A stretch of 64,000 nt of DNA from Pseudomonadota bacterium (GCA_021841865.1 JAKCDM010000004.1:1-64000), one strand, 5' to 3'; numbered from the stretch's first letter, positions 1 through 10,554 are shown. Notes: generated by a model from the sequence alone, not told the origin. A program made the numbers and translations.

Positions 1-1029
1 GAGGCCGGCATGCAGCCCCATCCCGCCGACGCGCATCGCGTGGGGGTGTACGTCGGCGTGGGTTTCGGCGGCGCGTGTTCGCTGGACGCGATGTTCACGC
101 GCTATTTCCACCTGCTGCTCGGCGAGCAGGACGGGCGCCGGCGCGCCAGCGTGATGCACCCGCTGACCGTGCCGCGCCTGATGGCCAATGCGGCACAGGC
201 GCTGGTGTCCATGCGCTTCGGCCTGCTCGGCATGGGCAACACCTACTCGGTGGCCTGTTCGTCGTCGGCCATCGCCGCGGGCGAGGCGATGCGCGCGATC
301 CGTCATGGCTACCTCGACGCGGCGGTTGTCATCGGTACCGAGGCCATGCTGACGCCGGGCTCGCTGGTGGCGTGGAACGCGCTGCGCGTGCTGGCTCGCG
401 CGGCGGACGGCGACCCCGCCACCAGCTGCCGCCCCTTCGACCTGCGGCGCAACGGCTTCGTGCTCGGCGAGGGGGCCGCGGCCCTGGTGCTGGAAAGCGA
501 GCAGCGCGCCAGCTCGCGTGGCGCGCAGGCGCTGGCCGAGCTGGCCGGGTACGGCGCCAGCAGCGATGCCCACCATCTGACGGCTCCTTCCGTGGCCGGC
601 CAGGTCGCGGCGATGCGCCAGGCGCTGCAAAGCGCGGGTCTGCGCCCGCAGGACGTGGGCTATGTCAACGCGCACGGAACGGCCACGGAACTCGGCGACG
701 TGGTCGAGGCGCAGGCGCTGGTCGAGGTGTTCGGCCCGGCGCACCAGGGCCCCGCGGTCAGTTCGACCAAGGCCGTGCATGGACACCTGATCGGCGCCGG
801 TGGCGCCACCGAGCTGATCCTGGCGATCCAGGCCATGCGCAGCGGCACGCTGCCTTGCACGGCCAACCTGCTCGAGCCCGATCCGCGCTGTGCCGTCGAC
901 CTGGTCATCGGCCGCGCGCGCGCCGGCTGTCGCGTGGATGCGGTGATGTCCAACTCGTTCGCATTCGGCGGCAGCAACGCCAGCCTGGTGGCCCGTCGAG
1001 TGCATGCGGGCGCCGGAGACGGGTCGTGA
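1..1029 (+). CDS. beta-ketoacyl-ACP synthase (KAS II/FabF-like), 5' truncated by window edge
   Basis: Frame is open from base 1; active-site Cys in VACSSSA, His in NAHGTATELGD and GHLIGAGGATE, C-terminal SNSFAFGGSNAS. Confidence 0.93.
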   Translation, partial: EAGMQPHPADAHRVGVYVGVGFGGACSLDAMFTRYFHLLLGEQDGRRRASVMHPLTVPRLMANAAQALVSMRFGLLGMGNTYSVACSSSAIAAGEAMRAIRHGYLDAAVVIGTEAMLTPGSLVAWNALRVLARAADGDPATSCRPFDLRRNGFVLGEGAAALVLESEQRASSRGAQALAELAGYGASSDAHHLTAPSVAGQVAAMRQALQSAGLRPQDVGYVNAHGTATELGDVVEAQALVEVFGPAHQGPAVSSTKAVHGHLIGAGGATELILAIQAMRSGTLPCTANLLEPDPRCAVDLVIGRARAGCRVDAVMSNSFAFGGSNASLVARRVHAGAGDGS

Positions 1030-1739
1030 CGCGGGCCGCGACGCGAGCCGTCTCGCAATCGGTCCCGGCGCGGCGCATCGGGCGCGCGCTGCGCTCCCAC
1101 GGCGCGCTCAAGGGCATCGGCATCACGCTGATCATGAGCCTGTTCTTCAGCGCATACTTCTACCTGCTGCACCATCCGGACGGCCCCGTGACCACCATGC
1201 CGCTGACGGCTGCGGATCGCTGGATCGGATTCGAGCCCTGGGCGCTGGCGCCCTACCTTTCGCTGTGGGCCTATGTGTGCCTGCCGGCCGTGCTGATGCA
1301 TTCGCGACGTGAACTGCTGCGCTTCGGGCTGGGCATCAGCGCCGTGTGCCTGGCCGGCCTGCTGATCTTCCTGGTCTGGCCCACGCGCGTGCCGTCGATG
1401 GCGGCCTACTATGTCGGGCACCCAGATTTCCGCCTGCTGCGGGGAATCGACGCCGCCGGCAACGCCTGCCCGTCGCTGCACGTGGCGTCCGCCGTGTTCG
1501 CCGCGCTGTGGTTCGAGCGCGTGCTGCCGGGCCTCGGGCTGGGCCGGCGCACGCGCCTGTTCAGCTGGCTGTGGTGCGCGCTGATCGTCTACTCGACCAT
1601 GGCGGTCAAGCAGCATGTGCTGGTCGACGTGCTGAGCGGCGCGCTGCTGGGCGCGACCGGCGCGCTGCTGGCGCGCGGCCTGCCGCGCGCGTCGACGCTG
1701 GCGCCGGCGGCCGTCGGCGCGGACCCCGGCGGGCTATGA
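1026..1739 (+). CDS. PAP2-family phosphatase/inositolphosphotransferase-like membrane protein
   Basis: GTG start overlapping previous stop; several hydrophobic segments; CPSLHVASAVF and KQHVLVDVLSG PAP2 motifs. Confidence 0.75.
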   Translation: MTRAATRAVSQSVPARRIGRALRSHGALKGIGITLIMSLFFSAYFYLLHHPDGPVTTMPLTAADRWIGFEPWALAPYLSLWAYVCLPAVLMHSRRELLRFGLGISAVCLAGLLIFLVWPTRVPSMAAYYVGHPDFRLLRGIDAAGNACPSLHVASAVFAALWFERVLPGLGLGRRTRLFSWLWCALIVYSTMAVKQHVLVDVLSGALLGATGALLARGLPRASTLAPAAVGADPGGL

Positions 1740-1780
1740 TTCCGGCGTGATTTCGTAGTGTTCTGGGACATCCCGCCGTC

Positions 1781-2071
1781 ATGTCGACCCCCTCTGTCAT
1801 GCCGCCCGACGTCGACCCGGAGTTCGTCCGGGAAGTCGGCCAGCTCATCATTCAATCCCTGGACCTGGAGCTCTCGGCCGACGCCATCGACCCCGATGCC
1901 CCGCTGTATGGCGACGGTCTGGGCCTCGACTCCATCGACATCCTGGAGGTCGCGCTGGTGCTGTCCAAGAAATACGGCGTGCAACTGCGTGCAGATGATG
2001 CCGACAACCATCGCATCTTCAGTTCCCTGCGGCAGCTCGCCGGGCATGTCGCGGGGCTGCGCGCGACGTGA
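1781..2071 (+). CDS. acyl carrier protein
   Basis: 96 aa; GLGLDSIDILEVAL phosphopantetheine attachment motif (DSID). Confidence 0.9.
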   Translation: MSTPSVMPPDVDPEFVREVGQLIIQSLDLELSADAIDPDAPLYGDGLGLDSIDILEVALVLSKKYGVQLRADDADNHRIFSSLRQLAGHVAGLRAT

Positions 2072-2736
2072 AATCCCCGCGCTGCAGTCGCGTGCTGCGC
2101 ACGCTGGCCACGGCTGCGTGCATCGCCTGCCCGCTGCTGGCCTACGCCGCGGGCGGGCGCGCGCAGCCCGGGCTGCCCGCGGTCGCGCTGACCTGGGGGC
2201 CGCTGGCGCTGCTGGGCGCCTGGTGGATCTGGCGCAGCCGGCTGCGGGCTTGGCTGGGGCTGCTGGCGGCGTTGCTGCTGCTCGGGCTGTGGCAAGAGCG
2301 CGCGCTGTGGCTCGGCCACCTGGGCGTGGCCTACCTGCTGGAACATGCCGGCAGCCTGAGCCTGCTGGGCCTGATGTTCGGCGGCACGCTGCGCCGTGGC
2401 CAGGTGCCGCTGGTCACGCGCTTCGCCGCCGGCGCGCATCCGGCGATGTCGGCTTCGCTGCGCGCGTACACGCGCGGCGTGACCGTGGCCTGGACCGGGT
2501 TTTTCGGCGCGATGGCCTGCACGTCGGCGCTGGTGTTCGCGCTGCGCCCGCTTCGCGACTGGGCGCTGTTCGCCAGTGTCTGGACTCCCGCGCTGGTGGT
2601 GCTGATGTTCGTGGCCGAATACGCGGCGCGCATGGTGCTCGTCGCCCCCGCCGAACGCTCCGGGCCCTGGGAGGCGGTGCGCGCCTACCTGCGCTACGCG
2701 GCGGCCCGCGACGGCGCCGGCGAGGCGCGGCAGTGA
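2068..2736 (+). CDS. COG4648-type integral membrane protein of APE clusters (ApeG-like)
   Basis: 222 aa, multiple TM segments; position between ACP and AMP-ligase as in known APE clusters. Confidence 0.65.
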   Translation: MKSPRCSRVLRTLATAACIACPLLAYAAGGRAQPGLPAVALTWGPLALLGAWWIWRSRLRAWLGLLAALLLLGLWQERALWLGHLGVAYLLEHAGSLSLLGLMFGGTLRRGQVPLVTRFAAGAHPAMSASLRAYTRGVTVAWTGFFGAMACTSALVFALRPLRDWALFASVWTPALVVLMFVAEYAARMVLVAPAERSGPWEAVRAYLRYAAARDGAGEARQ

Positions 2737-4118
2737 GCACCGGGCGCGGCAGCCAGCCGCACAGCGCGGCGCTGCCCCTGCTGTCGCGCAGCGAAGCGCA
2801 CGAGGTGTTCGCCTGGCGCCATGGGCGCCCGGTACGCGTGGGCGAGTTCCTGGCCGACGTGGCACGCGTGGCGGAGGCCATGCCGGCGGGCGCGCATGTG
2901 CTCAACGTGTGCCAGGACCGCTACCACGTCGCCGTGGGCTTTGCCGCCGCCATGCTGCGTGGCAAGCTCAGCCTGCTGCCCCCGACCCGCACCGAGGACA
3001 TGCTGCGGCGCCTGCGCGAGCAGGCACCCGACCTGTTCTGCCTGGTCGACGGGCCCTGCGAGCTGGCGCTTCCGCAGATGCCCTATCCGCGCTCGGCGCC
3101 GGCAGCCGCGGCGGCGTCGCGGGCGCTGCCGTGGATCCCGGCCGACCAGGTGGTCGCCCGCGTGTACACGTCGGGCTCTACCGGAGCGGCGCTGCCGCAC
3201 GACAAGACCTGGGGCGCTCTGGTCGCATGCATTCGCGCCGGCGCGTCGCGGCTCGGACTGCCGCCGGCAGCCACGCTGGTCGCCACCGTGCCGGCGCAGC
3301 ACATGTACGGGCTGGAGTCGTCGTTGTTGATGGCCCTGCACGGCGGCGTAGCGTTGAGCGCCGCGCACCCGTTCTACCCCGCCGACATCGTCGAGCAGCT
3401 GGCGCGCGTGCCGGCGCCGCGGGTGCTGGTGTCGACCCCGGTGCATCTGCGCGCCCTGCTGGCCGCGGGCCTCGAGCTGCCTGCGCTGTGCCTGGTGCTC
3501 AGCGCCACCGCCCCGCTCGATGCCGAGCTCGCGCATGCGGTGGAACAGCGCACGGGCGCTGCGCTGCTGGAGATCTACGGGTCCACGGAAACCGGCCAGA
3601 TCGCGACCCGGCGCACCACGCAGGGGCAGGAGTTCACGCTGCTCGACGGCGTCGAGCTGCTGCCGCAGCCCGAGGGTTTCGCGATGGCGCGCGGCGGGCA
3701 CCTCGCGGCGCCGACCCCCGTGCACGACATCATCGAAACCGTCGGTGCGGGGCGCTTCCGGCTGCACGGGCGCAGCGCCGACATGGTCAACGTGGCCGGC
3801 AAGCGCAGCTCGCTGGCGCATCTGAACCACCAGTTGTGCGCGATCCCCGGGGTGCTCGACGGCGTGTTCTTCGCACCGGAACACGACTGCGCCGACGGCG
3901 TCGCGCGCCTGATGGCCTTTGCCGTCGCGCCGGGGCTCGACGCCACCGTGCTGCGCGCCGCGCTGCGCGAGCGCATCGACCCGGCCTTCATGCCGCGCCC
4001 GCTGGTGCTGCTCGAGCGCCTGCCGCGCAACAGCACGGGCAAGCTGGCGCGAGCTCGACTCGCCGAGCTCGCCGGTGCCCATGTTCCCTTCCCGCAGGCG
4101 GACGACGATGGACCTTGA
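2733..4118 (+). CDS. AMP-dependent acyl-ACP/acyl-CoA synthetase (ApeH-like)
   Basis: VYTSGSTGAALPHDKTW P-loop-like motif, IYGSTETGQIATR, C-terminal LPRNSTGKLARARL; GTG start overlapping upstream stop. Confidence 0.85.
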   Translation: MSTGRGSQPHSAALPLLSRSEAHEVFAWRHGRPVRVGEFLADVARVAEAMPAGAHVLNVCQDRYHVAVGFAAAMLRGKLSLLPPTRTEDMLRRLREQAPDLFCLVDGPCELALPQMPYPRSAPAAAAASRALPWIPADQVVARVYTSGSTGAALPHDKTWGALVACIRAGASRLGLPPAATLVATVPAQHMYGLESSLLMALHGGVALSAAHPFYPADIVEQLARVPAPRVLVSTPVHLRALLAAGLELPALCLVLSATAPLDAELAHAVEQRTGAALLEIYGSTETGQIATRRTTQGQEFTLLDGVELLPQPEGFAMARGGHLAAPTPVHDIIETVGAGRFRLHGRSADMVNVAGKRSSLAHLNHQLCAIPGVLDGVFFAPEHDCADGVARLMAFAVAPGLDATVLRAALRERIDPAFMPRPLVLLERLPRNSTGKLARARLAELAGAHVPFPQADDDGP

Positions 4119-4410
4119 GGCCGAGCTCGGCGCCTACGCTGCGCAGCACCCGGCCTTGGCCGGGCATTTCCCGGGCAACCCGATCGTGCCCGGGGTGCTG
4201 CTGCTCGATGCCGCGCTGCACGCGCTGGGCCTGCCCGGCGCGCAGCCGCAGGCGCCGTTGCGAATCGATCAGGTCAAGTTCCTCGGCGTGGTGCGCCCCG
4301 GCGACGCGCTGACCCTGCGCGCCCGGGAGCATGGCGCGACGCTGCGCCTGGGCCTGCGCCATGGCGAGCGCGACGTGGCCAGCGCCACGCTGGCGGTGCC
4401 ACGGCGATGA
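4108..4410 (+). CDS. hotdog-fold 3-hydroxyacyl-ACP dehydratase (ApeI/FabZ-like)
   Basis: HFPGNPIVPGVLLLDAALHALG is typical of FabA/FabZ-like hotdog proteins. Confidence 0.85.
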   Translation: MDLEAELGAYAAQHPALAGHFPGNPIVPGVLLLDAALHALGLPGAQPQAPLRIDQVKFLGVVRPGDALTLRAREHGATLRLGLRHGERDVASATLAVPRR

Positions 4411-5393
4411 GCGCCGCGCGCCGGGACCCGGGTGCGGGCGCCGCGCAGCAGCAGGCGCCAGGCGCGGCGCGCCGCGCCGCGTGGGCGCGCGACGGCGAGC
4501 GCAGCAACGCGTTCATGCTGCGCCTGATGACCTGGATCTCGCTGCGCCTGGGGCGTCGTGCGGCGCGCCTGGTGCTGCTGGGAATCAGCGCGTACTTCCT
4601 GGCCTGCGCTCCGAAGGCACGCCGCGCCTCGCGTGACTACCTGCGCCGGGCGCTCGGTCGCCAGCCGACGTGGCGCGAGCGTTTCTCGCATATCCACGCC
4701 TTCGCGTCGACCGTGCACGACCGCGTGTTCCTGCTCAACGACCGCGCCGACCTGTTCGACATCCGGGTGCGCGACCGCGAGCCCATCGAAGCCTTGCTGG
4801 CGGGCGGGCGCGGCGCGCTGCTGCTGGGGGCGCATTTCGGCAGTTTCGAGGTGCTGCGCGTGGCGGGCCGCCTGCGCGGCGGACTGCGCATGTCCCTGCT
4901 CATGTACCCGGACAACGCGCGCAAGATCAACGCTGCGCTGCACGCCATCAACCCTGATGCGCAGCAGGACATCATTGCCCTCGGCCGCCCCGACTCGATG
5001 TTGCGACTGGGCCAGGCGCTGGATGCCGGCGGCGTGGTCGGCATGCTGGCCGACCGCTCGCTGCACGAGCATGCACCGGGGCGCCGGCGCTTTCTCGGCG
5101 CCGATGCGTCGTGGCCGCTCGGGCCGCTTCGCATCGCCGCGCTGCTCAGGCGCCCGGTGCTGTTCATGGCCGGCGTGTACCTGGGTGAAAACCGCTACGA
5201 GCTCGTGTTCGAGCCGCTGGCCGACTTCAGCGACCTGGGCCGCGACGAACGCGCGGCGGCGCTGGACGCGGCGCTCACGCGCTATGTCGGGCTGCTCGAG
5301 CAGCACTGTCGCGCGGCGCCTTGCAACTGGTTCAATTTCTACGATTTCTGGGCCGATGCGGGCGGCGCGGGCGCCGCGGCGCGTTCGTCCTGA
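4407..5393 (+). CDS. lipid A biosynthesis-type (LpxL/HtrB-like) acyltransferase
   Basis: LLLGAHFGSFEVLRV (HX4E-like) and ADRSLHEHAPGRRRFLGADASWPLGPLRIA; 328 aa. Confidence 0.85.
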   Translation: MSAARRDPGAGAAQQQAPGAARRAAWARDGERSNAFMLRLMTWISLRLGRRAARLVLLGISAYFLACAPKARRASRDYLRRALGRQPTWRERFSHIHAFASTVHDRVFLLNDRADLFDIRVRDREPIEALLAGGRGALLLGAHFGSFEVLRVAGRLRGGLRMSLLMYPDNARKINAALHAINPDAQQDIIALGRPDSMLRLGQALDAGGVVGMLADRSLHEHAPGRRRFLGADASWPLGPLRIAALLRRPVLFMAGVYLGENRYELVFEPLADFSDLGRDERAAALDAALTRYVGLLEQHCRAAPCNWFNFYDFWADAGGAGAAARSS

Positions 5394-5406
5394 GCAGCGA
5401 CCGCCG

Positions 5407-6039
5407 ATGCCTTGCCGAAACCCAGCTCCCGCTCCCGGCCCGGTGGTCGGCAGACGTCGGCGCGCGCTGGCCGGGCTCGCCGCCTGCCTGCTGGGCCTGG
5501 CCGCGGCGCAGTTGCCGGCGCTGGCGCAGGACTGGACCCTGCAGGCGCTGATGCGCGAGCTGGCGGCGCGCAAGTCGGGACGCGCGCGATTCCAGGAAAC
5601 CAGGACCCTGGCCATGCTCGACGCGCCGATCCACTCGTCGGGCGTGTTGCTGTTCGCGGCACCCGATCGGCTCGAGGTGCGCACCACATCGCCGAAGCCG
5701 CAGACCGTGCTGGTGCGAGGCAGCCGGGTCATCGTGGAAGCCGACGGCGCGCGCCACGAATTCGAACTCTCCGAGCATGCGCAGGTGGCCGCGATGGTCG
5801 ACGGCATCCGCGCCACGCTCGACGGAGACCTGGACGCGCTGCGCAAGGCCTACGCCGTGCGCCTGCGCGGCGATCGCGCGACCTGGAGCCTCGAGCTGGT
5901 TCCGCGCCTGCCCGCGGCGCGCGCGCGCATCAGTGAAATCGACGTCGGCGGATCGGGTGCCACGGTGCGCAGCATCGCGATCTTCCAGCCCGACGGCGAC
6001 CATTCGCTGATGGTGCTGCACGAGATGTCCGGGCCGTGA
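5407..6039 (+). CDS. LolA-like outer-membrane lipoprotein carrier protein
   Basis: Signal-like N terminus, ARFQETRTLAMLDAPIHSSGVLLFAAPDRLEVRT LolA-like segment; genomic position in APE cluster. Confidence 0.75.
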   Translation: MPCRNPAPAPGPVVGRRRRALAGLAACLLGLAAAQLPALAQDWTLQALMRELAARKSGRARFQETRTLAMLDAPIHSSGVLLFAAPDRLEVRTTSPKPQTVLVRGSRVIVEADGARHEFELSEHAQVAAMVDGIRATLDGDLDALRKAYAVRLRGDRATWSLELVPRLPAARARISEIDVGGSGATVRSIAIFQPDGDHSLMVLHEMSGP

Positions 6040-8399
6040 CCCGACGTTCGATCAGCGTGCTGCTGCTCTGGCTCGCGGTGCTCGCCGGCGCCGCGCTGCT
6101 GGTGGCACGCGCGCGCTTCAGCGCCGACATGTCGGCCTTTCTTCCCAGAGCGCCCGACGCGCAGCAACGCGTGCTGGTCGAGCAGTTGCGCGACGGCCTG
6201 GTGTCGCGCGTCGTGATGGTGGGCATCGACGGGGCCACGCCGCGCCTGCGCGCGGCGCTGTCGAAGGCCATGGCGTCGCGGCTGCGCGCTTCGGCTGCCT
6301 TTGCGTCGGTGCAGAACGGCGGCTCCGGCGCCGACTCGAGGGACTTCGCGTTCGCCTTCGCCCATCGCTACGTGCTCGGCGCCGGGACCACGCCGCAGGC
6401 CTTCAGCGGGCAGGCACTGCACCACTCCATCGCCGATGCCATCGCGCGCCTGGCTTCTCCGATGAGCGAGGGCCTGCAGCATCTGCTGCCGACGGATCCG
6501 ACCGGCGCGACGCTGCGATTCCTGGGCAGCGTCGCGCCGTCGTCGCAGCCCCGCATGGTCGACGGTGCGTGGGCCTCGCCCGACGGCTCGCGCGCCCTGC
6601 TGCTGCTCATCACCCGCGCACGCGGCACCGACACCGACGCGCAGCAGCAAGCGCTCGCCGAGGTGCGCGCGGCCTTCGACGCGGCGCGCGCCGCCGGCGG
6701 CGCGCCGGCCCATGCCGCCACGCTGGTGCTCGGTGGCCCGCCGGTGTTCGCGGTGTACTCGCGTCATGCCATCGAGCGCGGCGTGGCCCGTGTGAGCGTG
6801 CTCGGCGGCGTGCTGATCGTCGCGCTGCTGCTGCTGGTGTACCGCTCGCCGTGGGTGCTCTTGCTCGGGCTGCTGCCGGTGTTGAGCGGCATTCTGGTCG
6901 CCACCGCGGTGGTCGGCCTGGGCTTCGGCGTCGTGCAGGGAGTCACGCTGGGCTTCGGCATCACGCTGATGGGCGAGGCGGTGGACTATTCCATCTACTG
7001 GTTCGTGCAGTCGGCCGACTTCGCCGACGTCAGCGACGGCGTGTCGCCGCGCCGGCAATGGCTGCGCGAGTCGTGGCCGACGGTCCGCCTGGGCATGCTG
7101 ACCTCGCTGGTCGGATTCGCCTTCCTGCTGTTGTCGGACTTCCCGGGCCTGGCGCAGATCGGGGCCTTCTCGATGGCCGGCCTGCTCGCCGCGGCGCTGG
7201 CCACGCGTTTCGTGCTGCCGCTGCTGGCGCCGCGCGGCGCGGCCGTGCGAGACCTGTCGCGCGTCGGCGGCTGGCTGCTGCGCGCTGCTGCGCGGCTGCG
7301 CGGCCTGCGCTGGCTGCCGGGCGTGCTGGTGCTGGCCTCGGCAGCGTTGCTGCTGGTGCAGCGCCACCATGTCTGGAACGACCGCCTCGGCGCGCTCAGC
7401 CCGATGCCGCGGGCGCTGCTCGACACCGACGCGGCGCTGCGACGCCAGCTCGGCGCGCCCGATGGCAGCGAAATGGTGGCGTTGCACGGCGCCACCCGGC
7501 AGGCGGTGCTGCAAGGCGCCGAGGCGCTGGCCCCGCGCCTGCGCCTGCTGCAGCGCGACGGCGCGATCGGCGGCTTCGACAGTCCCGCTCGCTACCTGCC
7601 CAGCGAGCGCACGCAGCGCGAGCGCCGGCGCGCGCTGCCCGACCCCACGCAGCTGCGCTCGGCGCTGCGCGACGCCGTCGTCGGACTGCCGGTGCGCGCC
7701 AGCCTGTTCGAGCCCTTCGTCGGCGACGTGGCCGCCGCGCGCGCCGCGCCGCCGCTGCGCGAGCAGGACTTCGCGCATACCTCGTTCGCGCTGGCACTCG
7801 ACGCCATGCTGCTGCGCGGCTCGGACGGCCGCTGGACGGTGCTGATGCCGCTGCGCGCGCCGCCGCGCGGCACCATCGACGTGGCCGCGGTGCGGCTCGC
7901 CCTGCGCGGCACCGCCGCCCGTTTCGTCGACCTCGGGGCGACCAGCAACGCGCTGTACCGCGGCTACCTGCACACGGCGATCGGGCTGTGCCTGGGCGGC
8001 GTGGCCGCGATGAGCCTGCTGCTGTTGCTGGCGCTGGGTTCGGCGCGACGCGCCGCGCGCGTGCTGGCCCCGCTGCTGGCCGCCGTGCTGGTCGTGGCGG
8101 CGACGCTGGTGCTGCTCGGACAGGCGCTGACCCTGCTGCACCTGGTGGGCATGATGCTGGTCGTCGCCGTCGGCTCCAACTACGCGCTGTTCTTCGATCG
8201 CGGCGAATCGCGCGGCGGTATCGCCGGGCAGACCCTGGCCTCGCTGGTGTTCGCCAACCTGAGCACGGTGGCCGGCTTCGGGCCGCTGCTCGTCGCCGGC
8301 GTCCCGGTGCTCGCCGCGCTGGGGGCCACGGTGGGCCCCGGTGCGCTGCTGGCGCTGCTGTTCTCGGCCATGCTGTCGGCTCCGGCCGACGAGGCCTGA
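6036..8399 (+). CDS. MMPL/RND-family exporter
   Basis: 787 aa with two repeated TM blocks (GVTLGFGITLMGEAVDYSIYW; VGSNYALFFDRGE). Confidence 0.87.
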   Translation: MTRRSISVLLLWLAVLAGAALLVARARFSADMSAFLPRAPDAQQRVLVEQLRDGLVSRVVMVGIDGATPRLRAALSKAMASRLRASAAFASVQNGGSGADSRDFAFAFAHRYVLGAGTTPQAFSGQALHHSIADAIARLASPMSEGLQHLLPTDPTGATLRFLGSVAPSSQPRMVDGAWASPDGSRALLLLITRARGTDTDAQQQALAEVRAAFDAARAAGGAPAHAATLVLGGPPVFAVYSRHAIERGVARVSVLGGVLIVALLLLVYRSPWVLLLGLLPVLSGILVATAVVGLGFGVVQGVTLGFGITLMGEAVDYSIYWFVQSADFADVSDGVSPRRQWLRESWPTVRLGMLTSLVGFAFLLLSDFPGLAQIGAFSMAGLLAAALATRFVLPLLAPRGAAVRDLSRVGGWLLRAAARLRGLRWLPGVLVLASAALLLVQRHHVWNDRLGALSPMPRALLDTDAALRRQLGAPDGSEMVALHGATRQAVLQGAEALAPRLRLLQRDGAIGGFDSPARYLPSERTQRERRRALPDPTQLRSALRDAVVGLPVRASLFEPFVGDVAAARAAPPLREQDFAHTSFALALDAMLLRGSDGRWTVLMPLRAPPRGTIDVAAVRLALRGTAARFVDLGATSNALYRGYLHTAIGLCLGGVAAMSLLLLLALGSARRAARVLAPLLAAVLVVAATLVLLGQALTLLHLVGMMLVVAVGSNYALFFDRGESRGGIAGQTLASLVFANLSTVAGFGPLLVAGVPVLAALGATVGPGALLALLFSAMLSAPADEA

Positions 8400-8406
8400 C
8401 CCGCGC

Positions 8407-9243
8407 ATGGACAGGCACACGCATGATCCTGCCGGCGCGCTCCCGCGCGGTCGCCTGCCCGGGGCGTTGCGGGTCGTCGCCGGGGTGCACCTGCTCGCGC
8501 TGTGCGCGGTGCTGGCCATGCCGCGCGCCTGGCCCTGGGCCCTGGCGGCCGCGCTGCTCAGCCACGCCGCTGTCGCCGTGCTCAGCCTGATTCCGCGCAC
8601 CCGTCTGCTCGGCCCCAACCTGTTGCGCCTGCCGGCGGCGCACGCCGGGCGCGGCGAGGTCGCCATCACCATCGACGACGGGCCCGATCCCCGCACCACT
8701 GCGGCCGTGCTCGACCTGCTGGACGCGCATGGTGCGCGTGCCAGCTTTTTCTGCATCGGCGAGCGCGTCGAGCGCTATCCGGAACTGGTCCGCGACATCG
8801 TGCGACGCGGGCACCGCGTGGAAAACCATACGGCGCGCCATCGCCTGGACTTCGCGCTGCTCGGGCCCCGGGGCTGCCTCGCCGAGGTGGCCGCGGGCCA
8901 GGCGAGCATCCTGCAGGTGACCGGCGTGGCGCCGTGCTACCTGCGCGCGCCCGCCGGATTTCGCAACCCCTGGTGCTGGACCGCGCTCGAGCGTTGCGGG
9001 CTGCGCCTGGCGTCGTGGACCCGTCGCGGCTTCGACACCCGCGACGGCAACCCCGAGCGCGTGCTGGCGCGACTGACACGCGGCCTCGGCGCCGGGGACA
9101 TCCTGCTGCTGCACGACGGCCATTGCGCGCTCGATGCGCGCGGCGAGCCGGTGATCCTGGCGGTGCTCGGGTCGTTGCTGCCGCTGCTGCGGGAGCGCTC
9201 GCTGCGCGCCGTGCCGCTGCCGCTGCCGGGGGATCGCGAATGA
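8407..9243 (+). CDS. polysaccharide deacetylase family protein (NodB-like, CE4)
   Basis: VAITIDDGPDPRTTAAVLDLLDAHGARASFFCIGERVERYPELVRDIVRRGHRVENHTARH motifs 1 and 2. Confidence 0.9.
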   Translation: MDRHTHDPAGALPRGRLPGALRVVAGVHLLALCAVLAMPRAWPWALAAALLSHAAVAVLSLIPRTRLLGPNLLRLPAAHAGRGEVAITIDDGPDPRTTAAVLDLLDAHGARASFFCIGERVERYPELVRDIVRRGHRVENHTARHRLDFALLGPRGCLAEVAAGQASILQVTGVAPCYLRAPAGFRNPWCWTALERCGLRLASWTRRGFDTRDGNPERVLARLTRGLGAGDILLLHDGHCALDARGEPVILAVLGSLLPLLRERSLRAVPLPLPGDRE

Positions 9244-9312
9244 GCCGCGTGTCGCTTGTGCCGACCGCTGGCGGGCGCGCCCGCGCGGCCTGCTTACGGT
9301 AGGCTGCGCACC

Positions 9313-10554
9313 ATGGTTTCGATGCCATCCTGCCTGCCCGCGCTGCGTCTGGCCCGGGCCACCGTCACCAGCTGCCTGGGCACCGGGCTCGGCGTGCACC
9401 GCGAAGCGTTGCGTAGCGGGCGCAGCGGCCTGTCGCGCTGCGCATTCGACCTGTGCGACCTCGACACCTGGATCGGCGAGGTCGACGGCGTCGACGCGAC
9501 CCGGCTGCCCGGCGCGCTGGCCGAGTTCGACTGCCGCAACAACCGGCTGGCCGAACTGGCGCTGCGCCAGGACGGCTTCGAGCAGGCAGTGGCGCAGGCC
9601 GTGGCGCGCCACGGAGCGGACCGCGTGGGATTGTTCGTCGGCACCAGCACGTCGGGAATCCTGCAGACCGAACAGGCCTACCGACGGCGCGATGCGCAAG
9701 GCGCGCTGCCGGCCGATTTCCACTACGCCGGCACGCACAGCACGGCCTCGCTGGCCGCCTACCTGAGCCGCCGCCTGGGCCTGCAGGGGCCGGCGTGCGT
9801 GATCTCGTCGGCCTGCTCGTCGAGCGCCAAGGTGTTCGCCACCGCGCAGCGCATGCTGGCGGCGGGGGTCGTGGACTGCGCCGTCGTGGGCGGCGTGGAC
9901 AGCCTGTGCCTGACCACGCTGTACGGCTTCCATTCCCTCGAGCTGTTGTCGCGCGCGCCCTGCCGACCGTACGACGCCGCGCGCGACGGGCTGTCGCTGG
10001 GCGAAGCCGCGGCGCTGGTCCTGCTCGAGCGCGCCGGCGACCAGCCGCTGCCCGACGACGTGCTGCTGCTGGGGGCCGGCGAGTCCAGCGATGCCCACCA
10101 CATGTCGGCACCGCACCCCGAGGGCCTGGGCGCGCGCCTGGCGATGCAGCAGGCGCTGCTCCAGGCCGGGCTGCAGCCACGCGATATCGACTACATCAAC
10201 CTGCACGGCACCGCCACGCCCAGCAACGACGCCGCCGAGGGCAGGGCGGTGGCGGAGCTGTTCGGCGCCGGCGTCGCGTGCAACTCCACCAAGGGAGCGA
10301 CCGGGCACACGCTGGGCGCCGCCGGCGGGCTCGAGGCGGTGCTGTGCCTGCTCGCGCTGCGCGACGGGCTGCGGCCCGCCAGCCCCGGCACCCGCGACGT
10401 CGACCCCGCGCTGGCCGGGGCCGGGCGGCTGGACTATCGCCTCGACTCCGGGCCTGCGCGCATCGGTTTCGCGATGAGCAACTCCTTCGGCTTCGGAGGT
10501 ACCAACTGCAGCCTGGTGCTGGGGCGTGGCGACGCCTGGAGTTCGACGCGATGA
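9313..10554 (+). CDS. beta-ketoacyl-ACP synthase
   Basis: VISSACSSSAKVF (Cys), NLHGTATPSND (His), GATGHTLGAAGGLE (His), SNSFGFGGTNCSLVL. Confidence 0.93.
   Translation: MVSMPSCLPALRLARATVTSCLGTGLGVHREALRSGRSGLSRCAFDLCDLDTWIGEVDGVDATRLPGALAEFDCRNNRLAELALRQDGFEQAVAQAVARHGADRVGLFVGTSTSGILQTEQAYRRRDAQGALPADFHYAGTHSTASLAAYLSRRLGLQGPACVISSACSSSAKVFATAQRMLAAGVVDCAVVGGVDSLCLTTLYGFHSLELLSRAPCRPYDAARDGLSLGEAAALVLLERAGDQPLPDDVLLLGAGESSDAHHMSAPHPEGLGARLAMQQALLQAGLQPRDIDYINLHGTATPSNDAAEGRAVAELFGAGVACNSTKGATGHTLGAAGGLEAVLCLLALRDGLRPASPGTRDVDPALAGAGRLDYRLDSGPARIGFAMSNSFGFGGTNCSLVLGRGDAWSSTR

Noticed and set aside
5850-10308. 968-aa and 970-aa antisense ORFs opposite MMPL/deacetylase/KS genes
   Set aside because: No domain motifs; explained by codon bias of the + strand APE operon.
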